Below are positions 1-5,176 of a DNA stretch of 6,923 nucleotides, piece after piece. The translations under genes and the position numbers were made by a program. Every line of letters starts with the position of its first letter. Within the stretch, counting starts at the first letter, position 1. Source of the stretch: an uncultured Succinatimonas sp. (GTDB lineage: Bacteria; Pseudomonadota; Gammaproteobacteria; Enterobacterales; Succinivibrionaceae); assembly GCA_900548485.1 (NCBI GenBank), contig URKL01000100.1, positions 1-6,923 on the forward strand. Reading direction: 5' to 3'. The notes under the pieces are model-generated. The model was not told the DNA's origin. It saw only the letters and a program-made list of their open reading frames with translations, and made no database searches.

Positions 1-37
1 GGAAGAAGCCGCCAAGCGTGACCACCGTAAAATCGGA
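1..37 (+). other. thrS: Foreign sliver: fragment of a threonyl-tRNA synthetase gene at the window edge
   Basis: Read on the plus strand from base 2, this stretch gives EEAAKRDHRKIG. As I remember it, that is identical to the segment of E. coli threonyl-tRNA synthetase just after the N-terminal editing part, where the enzyme continues KQLDLYH. Here the match stops after the Gly codon and the sequence becomes the antisense of trpF. The sliver is visibly richer in G and C than the DNA beside it. No start, stop or ribosome site belongs to it, so it is not a working gene. The simplest reading is a chimeric contig end; a genuine rearrangement joining thrS to trpF is less likely. Confidence 0.72.
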
Positions 38-38
38 T

Positions 39-1466
39 CCGTAAAGCTTGAGCTACTTTATTTGGATCTTTAAGACCCTTAACACTTTCAAGCTTTGAGT
101 TCAGATCTAATCCTGCAAAGCTAAAGTTTAAGGCGTCTTGTAAATTGTCTAAACCAATTCCTCCTGAGAGAAGAGTTCGGTTTTTATCAATAAATTTTGG
201 AATATCATTCCAATTAAAGCTTGATCCAGAGCCAGGACTTTTTGAATCAAGCAAGATTAAGTTACATACATCTTGATATGGGCGAATTTTTTCAAAGCTA
301 TCTTTATTTTCAATTAAAAAAGCTTTAATGATTTTTATTTGTGGCAATCTTTCCTTTATAAGACTTATCTCGGTGCTGCCTCTACGCTGAAAGCCGACAA
401 GGCTTTTAGTGCCATGTAATTGCAAATAATCAAGATCTAATGTTTTGGCTATTGTTACTATTGAGTCTATATCTTCGTTAACAAAAACGCCTGCAAATTT
501 TATTTTGCCTTTATATGGAGCAATTAAAGCTTCTGCTTCAGGTAAAGAGATATAGCGAGGTGATTTTTTAGCAAAAATTAAACCACCGATAGCTGCATGA
601 TTATCAATACAGGCTTCAAGAGCTTGGGTAGTCTTAAGACCACAGATTTTATTTAAACCGTATAGCAGCGTACAGGCTTTAAACTCGACATCTTTTTCAA
701 TAGTTAAAGATGAGCCAATTAAGAAATTGCGAATAGGGTTTAAAGATACGATATCGTTGTGAGTCTTGATTCCAGACTCTGAGACAATGAGAGTGTTTTT
801 ATCAAAGATCTTAGAGAGGGTTTTGGCTTTATTAAGATCGATCTCTAAAGTCTTTAAATTGCGATTATTGATACCAACTATAGGTAAATGTAACTCTTTT
901 GCATAAAGAGCTTCTTCTTCATTTTCAACTTCACATAAAACATCTAAATTTAAAGAGCTCGCATATTCATAGAGCTCTTTAAATAAGTTTTTGTCTACAA
1001 TAGATAACATCAATAAAATAGCATCAGCACCAGCATTATAGGCTTTGGCGATTTGCTCTTTGCAAATAATAAAATCTTTGCAAATTACGGGTAAATGGGT
1101 ATGAGTTTTTACATAATTTAAATATGTAAAAGAGCCTTTAAAAAAGTGTTTTTCACATAAAACCGAGATGGCACTGCCATGACGGTTGTAAGTTGACAAT
1201 AACTTGTCTAAGTTAAAGTCGCTACAGAAGTCCCCTAATGTTGGGGAGGATTGTTTACACTCAAGAATAAAGTTACGTCCAGACTTATAAAGAGCATCTT
1301 TTAAACTTACATGGGGTAAGTTGCGCTCAAGTGAGGTATTTTTTATCTCCTCAACATCATAAACTTTTTTGTTGATGATGGTGGCTAAGACAGTATTTTC
1401 TAAGGCTTGATGATTTAAGCCTAAGAAAGATTGTGCTTTTGCGTTGAGCTTTTCTGAGTGTAGCAT
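39..1466 (-). CDS. trpCF: Bifunctional indole-3-glycerol-phosphate synthase / phosphoribosylanthranilate isomerase, 3' end lost at window edge
   Basis: This cytoplasmic fusion enzyme does two successive steps of tryptophan synthesis. The TrpF half isomerises phosphoribosylanthranilate to CdRP, and the TrpC half closes CdRP to indole-3-glycerol phosphate. The start is ATG at 1466, with AAGGA overlapping the trpD stop and a 13-nt gap, so it is probably coupled to trpD. The TrpC domain (about residues 1-265) shows ILECKQSSPT (E69, K71), PVICKDF (K130), LCEVE (E179), VGINNRNL, VSESGI and FLIGSSL. The TrpF domain starts near residue 270 with KICGL (catalytic Cys275), then GGLIFAKKSPRYIS, GVFVNED, LQLHG, LLDSKSPGSGSSF (catalytic Asp407), LSGGIG and GLDLNSKLES. 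About 476 codons are native, against roughly 453 in E. coli. Homology ends at KDPNKVAQALR, a few codons before the expected stop. The frame stays open to the edge but enters antisense thrS sequence, so the true C-terminus is missing. The domain order is the one found in enterobacteria. Confidence 0.95.
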
Positions 1467-1479
1467 TTGCTTTTATTCC

Positions 1480-2505
1480 TTAGGCGATTTCACCACGAGA
1501 TACTTTGGCAATCTGCTGGAATCTGTCAAAACCAGCACCGGATAAAATTACAGCCATTGCCATATCATAGCCTTGCTTTAAATTGTTCTCTTTACCATCT
1601 AAGCGCAACATGGCAGCGGCATTGGCGGCAACAACAGCGTTTTGTGCATTAGTACCACGACCACTGAGAATATTAAGAGCAATTTGAGCATTTTCATCAG
1701 GGGTACCACCAGCTAATTGCTCTTGAGTATAGTTACCTTTGATACCAAAGCTTTCTTTAGTTAAGATGCCGTTTTCAATATGGCCATCTTCAAATAATTC
1801 GCTATATACGGTAGTACCGAAGATGGAAATCTCATCCATGCCATTGCCGTTAACTACCATGGCGCGATTGACACCAGATAAATATAAAGCACGAGCTAAG
1901 GTCTCATTAAGAGCGCTGTCATAGCAACCTAAAAGTTCATAGTTTACGTGAGCTGGATTGGTTAAAGGTCCTAAGATGTTGAAAATTGTGGAAGTACCTA
2001 ATGCCTTACGAACTGGAGCTGCATAACGCATTCCCTGGTGATAGACCTGTGCGAAGAAGAATGCAAAACCTAAGTCCTCTAAGCACTTACGAGTTTTTTC
2101 TTCATCAGCTCTGACATCATAGCCTAAGACACTTAAAACATCTGAAGCTCCTGTTTTAGAAGAGACTGCTGTATTACCATGTTTGGCCACATGTAAACCT
2201 AAAGTTGCGCAGATAATGCCAGAAATGGTAGAGATATTGATAGTTTTGAGTTTATCGCCACCGGTACCAACGATCTCACCAACTCGAACCTCTTGATTAC
2301 GCTTAAATGGCTTAGCTGCAGCAATCATGGCTTGAGCGGCACCACCGATTTCATCTGAGGTATAGCCATTCATTTTCAAGGCAGTTAATAAAGAGCCAAA
2401 AACTATAGGGTCGAGATTACCTGCAAAAATTTCTGAAAAAATATTATGGCTTTCTTCTAAATTTAAACCTTTACCGGAATAGAGTTTTTCGAGCATTGCA
2501 TTCAT
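1480..2505 (-). CDS. trpD: Anthranilate phosphoribosyltransferase
   Basis: The enzyme transfers phosphoribose from PRPP to anthranilate, the second step of the tryptophan branch, in the cytoplasm. The 341 residues match the usual single-domain TrpD length. Family motifs are all present: GTGGD at 80-84 (PRPP-binding loop), INIST at 89-93, KHGN at 108-111, SSKTGASDVL at 115-124, then RKALGTSTIFNILGPLTNP, GMDEIS and QLAGGTPDEN. The chosen start is ATG at 2505, with AGGA nine bases upstream; a second ATG three codons later (MLEKLY) is also possible. It lacks the N-terminal glutaminase domain that enterobacterial TrpD carries, because trpG is a separate gene to the right. It is the first structural gene of the second trp unit, sits about 35 nt after an attenuator terminator, and is followed after 13 nt by trpCF. 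Expression is therefore expected to depend on Trp-tRNA through the leader at 2608-2655. Confidence 0.97.
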   Translation of the reverse strand: MNAMLEKLYSGKGLNLEESHNIFSEIFAGNLDPIVFGSLLTALKMNGYTSDEIGGAAQAMIAAAKPFKRNQEVRVGEIVGTGGDKLKTINISTISGIICATLGLHVAKHGNTAVSSKTGASDVLSVLGYDVRADEEKTRKCLEDLGFAFFFAQVYHQGMRYAAPVRKALGTSTIFNILGPLTNPAHVNYELLGCYDSALNETLARALYLSGVNRAMVVNGNGMDEISIFGTTVYSELFEDGHIENGILTKESFGIKGNYTQEQLAGGTPDENAQIALNILSGRGTNAQNAVVAANAAAMLRLDGKENNLKQGYDMAMAVILSGAGFDRFQQIAKVSRGEIA

Positions 2506-2536
2506 TTTTTTCTGTCCTAATTGTGTGTATATATAT

Positions 2537-2560
2537 AAAAAAACCCGCTATTAAGCGGGT
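2537..2560 (-). terminator. Attenuator terminator (3:4 hairpin) of the trpD leader
   Basis: In the transcript a perfect 7-bp stem, ACCCGCT with AGCGGGT (2554-2560 with 2543-2549), encloses the loop TAAT and runs directly into seven U. This is a classical intrinsic terminator. It lies between the leader peptide stop and trpD, so termination here would silence trpD and trpCF when tryptophan is plentiful. Its 5' arm (CCCGCT) is also the partner of the upstream antiterminator strand, so the two structures exclude each other. Confidence 0.9.
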
Positions 2561-2620
2561 CGTTTTTGAAATCTGTATGTTTTGTTTTTACAAACACCAA
2601 AACCCCGCTATGTTGCGAGG
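2554..2620 (-). promoter_or_regulatory. Attenuator control pairings (1:2 and 2:3) of the trpD leader
   Basis: Strand 1 is CCTCGC (2615-2620), inside leader codons His-Leu-Ala. Strand 2 is AGCGGGGTTTT (2599-2609). Strand 3 is the 5' arm of the terminator. Strands 1 and 2 can pair CCTCGC with GCGGGG (6 bp, one G-U, 6-nt loop), leaving the terminator free. Alternatively strand 2 pairs with strand 3: AGCGGG with CCCGCT (2554-2559), then after a 2-nt bulge GTTTT with AAAAC (2562-2566). A ribosome stalled on the Trp codons would cover strand 1 and favour the antiterminator. The pairings were read by eye and no folding energy was computed. Confidence 0.85.
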
Positions 2621-2655
2621 TGCCACCAGTTGTTGATGTTAGTAAAAATAGTCAT
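2608..2655 (-). CDS. trpL: trp leader peptide for the trpDCF unit (second trpL)
   Basis: A 15-codon reading frame encodes MTIFTNINNWWHLAT and ends in TAG. Tandem Trp codons (TGG TGG) lie at residues 10-11, the same place as in E. coli TrpL ([14 protein letters not shown]). AAAGGA lies nine bases upstream of the ATG. The product need not do anything; its translation senses charged tRNA-Trp. Scarce Trp-tRNA stalls the ribosome at W10-W11, which covers strand 1 and lets the antiterminator form. It shares the block AACTGGTGGCA with the other leader at 4975-5019. At this length it would be missed by most automated gene callers. The combination of ribosome site, WW and adjoining attenuator makes the call firm. 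Confidence 0.92.
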   Translation of the reverse strand: MTIFTNINNWWHLAT

Positions 2656-2691
2656 TTTGATATTTCCTTTTAATATCTCTTCGATGTTTTT

Positions 2692-2720
2692 AATTTACGA
2701 CACAAATAAATTGCTGTAAA
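2692..2720 (-). promoter_or_regulatory. Sigma-70-type promoter of the trpDCF unit
   Basis: The -35 box TTTACA (2715-2720, 5 of 6 matches to TTGACA) and the -10 box TAAATT (2692-2697, 4 of 6) are separated by exactly 17 nt. Transcription would start near 2685, giving a leader of about 30 nt before the trpL ATG, close to the E. coli arrangement. Bases 2717-2747 are uninterrupted A/T, which resembles an UP element upstream of the -35 box. I saw no TrpR-operator-like core (ACTAGT or AACTAG) here, so attenuation may be the main control. Confidence 0.72.
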
Positions 2721-2741
2721 TATTTTTTTTTAAATTTTTAT

Positions 2742-2786
2742 AAAAAAGTGCATATTGCATCAAATTTGCACATAATGCACTTTTTT
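2742..2786 (-). terminator. Intrinsic terminator after trpG
   Basis: A perfect 12-bp inverted repeat, AAAAAAGTGCAT with ATGCACTTTTTT (2775-2786 with 2742-2753), begins four bases after the trpG stop codon. The 21-nt interior holds two TGCA tetramers that can add a small inner stem. The 3' arm ends in U6 and is followed by more A/U. The A6/U6 arms make it potentially bidirectional. It closes the trpEG unit, so trpD is unlikely to be reached by read-through alone. Confidence 0.85.
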
Positions 2787-2790
2787 GAGC

Positions 2791-3378
2791 TTAAAAGCGT
2801 TCTAAGGCTTGTTTTAAAATTTTACGTCCATAAGTAGACATGATGGATTCTGGGTGAAATTGTAGCCCTAAAACTTTTAAATTAGCCTCATAAAGAGCCA
2901 TACAAATATCATCATAAGTAGCTAAAACTTCAACATTTTGCGGTAAATCTTTAACAATCAGAGAGTGATAACGAGCCACTCTTAGAGGATTTGGTAAGCC
3001 TTCGAAGCAAAACTTGCCCTGATGTTCAATTAAAGAGGCTTTGCCGTGAACTATAGTATTAGCTCTAATTACCTGTCCACCTAAAACCTCACCTAAGGCT
3101 TGATGTCCAAGACAGATACCAATTTGTGGATATTTACCTAAATTATCTTTAATGATAGGCAGAAGATTATTTGCATCTTTTGGAGCACTAGGTCCAGGAG
3201 AAAGCATAATAATTACTTTTTGGCCTTGTTCTTTAAGATCTTGTGCAATTTTTGCAATTACTTCAACATCAGTGTCATTGCGATAAACTAAAACCTCACA
3301 GCCTAAAACTTTAAGCTCATCAACAAGGTTATAGCTAAAGGAATCATAATTGTCGATAAAAATAACATTAGTTTTCAT
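2791..3378 (-). CDS. trpG: Anthranilate synthase component II (glutamine amidotransferase)
   Basis: TrpG splits glutamine and passes ammonia to TrpE for anthranilate formation. It is a class I glutamine amidotransferase of 195 residues, the usual length for the free-standing form. The protein opens with FIDNYDSFSYNLV, has the oxyanion segment LSPGPSAP (59-66), the nucleophile loop GICLGHQ with Cys89, and HPES with His175 and Glu177, so the catalytic triad is complete. The start ATG is only 2 nt after the trpE stop, and its ribosome site GAGG lies in the last codons of trpE, which implies translational coupling and equal output. The PabA subunit of folate synthesis is nearly indistinguishable by motif; the position behind trpE and the Trp attenuator favours TrpG, though it could serve both pathways if pabA is absent. 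Unlike in enterobacteria it is not fused to TrpD. Confidence 0.95.
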   Translation of the reverse strand: MKTNVIFIDNYDSFSYNLVDELKVLGCEVLVYRNDTDVEVIAKIAQDLKEQGQKVIIMLSPGPSAPKDANNLLPIIKDNLGKYPQIGICLGHQALGEVLGGQVIRANTIVHGKASLIEHQGKFCFEGLPNPLRVARYHSLIVKDLPQNVEVLATYDDICMALYEANLKVLGLQFHPESIMSTYGRKILKQALERF

Positions 3379-3380
3379 AA

Positions 3381-4886
3381 TTAATCCTCAAGCGCCAAAT
3401 CTAAAGCAATGAGTACAGAGCGAGCTTTATTAATAGTTTCTTGGCATTCTGCGGCTATATCTGAATCAAAAACTACACCACAACCTGCTTGAACATAAGC
3501 TGTTTGATTTTTTACAAAGGCTGAACGAATAGCTATACAGGAATTAAAAGATCCATCGGCACTGATTAGATTTATAACTCCACCATATGATCCTCGTTTT
3601 TTACCCTCATAGCGGTAGATAAGCTCATGGGCTTTAATTTTTGGAGCTCCTGAAAGTGTACCCATATTCATGCAAGCTAAATAAGCATGGAAGGCATCTA
3701 AGTCATCTCGCAAGGTAGCATGTACATCACTTACAAGGTGCATAACACTTTGATATTTATCTACATGTAAGAGATTATCGACATATCGAGTTCCGGCTTT
3801 GGCAATACGAGCTAAGTCATTGCGAGCTAAATCAACTAGCATGAGATGTTCAGAAACTTCTTTCTTATCTGTTCTAAGTTCAAGTTCAATACGTGAATCT
3901 AATTCCTTATCAATATTGCCTGATTCATCAATACCACGAGTACGAGTACCTGCAATAGGGCTTATTGCAACCTCGCGAGTCTGAGCATTAAAACGTAATG
4001 CAAACTCAGGGGAAGCACCAAAGATGCAGAATTTTGGATCTTTGATGTAATACATATAAGGAGATGGATTAAGCCTTTTTAAATAGGAGTAGGCTTTAAG
4101 GGGATCTTTACAAGAATAGCTAAAGGTTCGGGATGGAACAACCTGAAAAGCATCACCATTTAAGATATGTTCTTTGATTTTGCCTACAATTTCTCCAAAT
4201 TGCTCGTCAGAGAGATCGGGATTTATCTGAGGTTTTCTTTTAACGTTTATGACTAAAGAGTCTTGCTGATTAAAGTCATTTAAAGCATCCCGAAGCTCTA
4301 AAGCTCTAAACGCAGTCTCCTTGTAGGTATCATCAGCAAAAGCATAGGAAACAACAGAAGTGGTTTTGTTGATATGATTTACAAGGATTGCAATGTCACA
4401 AACATAATAGCAATAATCATCGCAAGGATTTTCGCCTTTAGGAACATCGCCTATGTATTCAAAGTTATTGATAAAATCAAAAGCAATAACACCCGCAATG
4501 AGAATATCTTTACAATCTTCAACTAGAAGTCGCAACTGTCTCATTACATCTAAAGGACCAGGAGCTTTTAGACGAGAGTTTTCATCTAAATTTTTTAAAG
4601 TGCGTTCATATTTTATGCAAATGCTTTGATTTTGAATATCTACTTTGAAAATAGAGGCTAATTGTTTAAGCAGAGCTAAGCCGTTATTATTTAAAGCTTC
4701 AACTTTTACAACTAAATTTTCACAACTGACTTTAAGTGCTGTACTTACACCGATGATACTTTGAACACCGCTTTTTTCTACAATTTCAGCGCTTTCAAAT
4801 AAGATTGAATGATCAAAATGGCAATGCTCTTTATAAAACAATTGCGCATCTTTTAGATATTTGGCTTCAAAACTAATGGTTTTCAT
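3381..4886 (-). CDS. trpE: Anthranilate synthase component I
   Basis: TrpE forms anthranilate from chorismate using ammonia delivered by TrpG; this is the committed step to tryptophan. From the preferred ATG the protein is 501 residues, a normal length. The N-terminal ILFESAEI (28-35) corresponds to the LLES element of the Trp feedback site, and NPSPYMYYI (about 273-281) is its second half, so end-product inhibition is probably retained. The chorismate-binding domain shows DAFQVVPSRTF, FGASPE, SPIAGTRTRG, LVDLARNDLARI, MNMGTLSGAPK, GSYGGVINLI, IAIRSAFV, AGCGVVFDSD and ECQETINKA. A TTG at 4898 opens the same frame four codons earlier, but it overlaps the ribosome site GGAG (4893-4896), which is spaced 6 nt from ATG 4886; the ATG is therefore chosen. 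The gene follows an attenuator and overlaps nothing; trpG follows after 2 nt. Confidence 0.97.
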   Translation of the reverse strand: MKTISFEAKYLKDAQLFYKEHCHFDHSILFESAEIVEKSGVQSIIGVSTALKVSCENLVVKVEALNNNGLALLKQLASIFKVDIQNQSICIKYERTLKNLDENSRLKAPGPLDVMRQLRLLVEDCKDILIAGVIAFDFINNFEYIGDVPKGENPCDDYCYYVCDIAILVNHINKTTSVVSYAFADDTYKETAFRALELRDALNDFNQQDSLVINVKRKPQINPDLSDEQFGEIVGKIKEHILNGDAFQVVPSRTFSYSCKDPLKAYSYLKRLNPSPYMYYIKDPKFCIFGASPEFALRFNAQTREVAISPIAGTRTRGIDESGNIDKELDSRIELELRTDKKEVSEHLMLVDLARNDLARIAKAGTRYVDNLLHVDKYQSVMHLVSDVHATLRDDLDAFHAYLACMNMGTLSGAPKIKAHELIYRYEGKKRGSYGGVINLISADGSFNSCIAIRSAFVKNQTAYVQAGCGVVFDSDIAAECQETINKARSVLIALDLALED

Positions 4887-4915
4887 ACATATCTCCAATA
4901 AATTTTGCGGGCCTT

Positions 4916-4946
4916 AAAAACGACAAAACCCGCATTTGGCGGGTTT
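4916..4946 (-). terminator. Attenuator terminator (3:4 hairpin) of the trpE leader
   Basis: In the transcript an 8-bp perfect stem, AAACCCGC with GCGGGTTT (4939-4946 with 4926-4933), has the loop CAAAT and is followed by an interrupted U-tract (UGUCGUUUUU). It lies between the leader peptide and trpE. The U-tract is broken by G and C residues, so termination may be less complete than at the trpD attenuator, whose hairpin runs into seven unbroken U. Strand 3 (CCCGCCA) is shared with the antiterminator. Confidence 0.88.
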
Positions 4947-4983
4947 ATTTAAGGTAAAAAAGATCCTCCCGCCATTAAACGGG
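4937..4983 (-). promoter_or_regulatory. Attenuator control pairings (1:2 and 2:3) of the trpE leader
   Basis: Strand 1 is CCCGTT (4978-4983), in leader codons Pro-Val. Strand 2 is TGGCGGG (4968-4974), just past the leader stop. Strand 3 is CCCGCCA (4937-4943). Strands 1 and 2 pair through CCCG/CGGG plus two G-U pairs around a 4-nt loop, forming the pause hairpin. Strands 2 and 3 pair perfectly over 7 bp and would remove the 5' arm of the terminator. This is the standard three-way switch: a ribosome waiting at the Trp codons masks strand 1 and favours 2:3. Read by eye; energies not calculated. Confidence 0.87.
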
Positions 4984-5019
4984 CTGCCACCAGTTTGCTA
5001 CATGTTTGCAAATGTTCAT
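4975..5019 (-). CDS. trpL: trp leader peptide for the trpEG unit
   Basis: A 14-codon frame encodes MNICKHVANWWQPV and ends in TAA. Tandem Trp codons are residues 10-11, and the length equals that of E. coli TrpL. The ribosome site GAGG (5028-5031) is 8 nt upstream of the ATG. The stop codon lies just before attenuator strand 2. Stalling at W10-W11 when Trp-tRNA is scarce should allow transcription into trpE and trpG. The TGGTGGCA core and the WW position match the second leader at 2608-2655, which suggests that the two share an origin. The residues outside NWW differ, as expected for a peptide whose only job is to be translated. Confidence 0.93.
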   Translation of the reverse strand: MNICKHVANWWQPV

Positions 5020-5031
5020 AATCTTTACCTC

Positions 5032-5112
5032 AAATATTGATTTTATATTAGCTTAAATTTTTTATGATGGGATAGATTGTTTTAAAAATTTTTTTATTTG
5101 CACAAAAATAGT
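5032..5112 (-). promoter_or_regulatory. Presumed promoter region of the trpEG unit
   Basis: This A/T-rich stretch lies between the uxaC terminator and the leader ribosome site and must hold the trpEG promoter. Possible -10 boxes are TATAAA (5042-5047) and TAAAAA (5059-5064), the latter 16 nt from a TTTAAA (5081-5086). Neither pair is convincing: TATAAA has no -35 box at the right distance and would start transcription almost at the ribosome site. A run of A/T at 5080-5098 could act as an UP element. I saw no TrpR-operator-like palindrome. The exact promoter is undecided. Confidence 0.4.
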
Positions 5113-5143
5113 AAAAAAAACTCCGATTGTGGTGCAATCGGAG
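5113..5143 (-). terminator. Intrinsic terminator after uxaC
   Basis: The transcript forms a perfect 9-bp stem, CTCCGATTG with CAATCGGAG (5135-5143 with 5121-5129), with loop CACCA, followed directly by eight U (5113-5120). It begins 33 nt after the uxaC stop. The plus-strand side has no matching U-run, so it works in the uxaC direction. It insulates the trpEG promoter from uronate-operon transcription. Confidence 0.93.
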
Positions 5144-5176
5144 AAAAGCTAGGTCTTTGGAAAATAATACTATTTA

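Noticed and set aside
1467..1652. Plus-strand 61-codon frame opposite the end of trpD
   Set aside because: It lies antisense to a well-conserved gene, has no ribosome site and its product resembles nothing; it is a shadow of trpD.
1739..1924. Plus-strand 61-codon frame inside trpD
   Set aside because: Antisense shadow of a conserved coding region without supporting signals.
2521..2540. Alternating TG/TA tract between the attenuator and trpD as a functional repeat
   Set aside because: It is a short simple repeat (under 20 bases) in A/T-rich spacer; no structure or copy elsewhere in the window supports a role.
2742..2786. Inverted repeat after trpG as a mobile-element end or attachment site
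   Set aside because: Its A-run/stem/U-run layout immediately after a stop codon fits a terminator, and there are no direct repeats or transposase.
3799..3984. Plus-strand 61-codon frame inside trpE
   Set aside because: Antisense shadow of the chorismate-binding domain; no independent evidence.
4887..4898. TTG at 4898 as the trpE start, adding four residues (MEIC)
   Set aside because: The TTG overlaps the GGAG ribosome site, which is correctly spaced for ATG 4886, and the extra residues have no family support.
5141..5160. CTAG core near 5149 as a TrpR operator
   Set aside because: It lies upstream of the uxaC terminator, far from any likely trpEG promoter, and lacks the symmetric ACTAGT arms.
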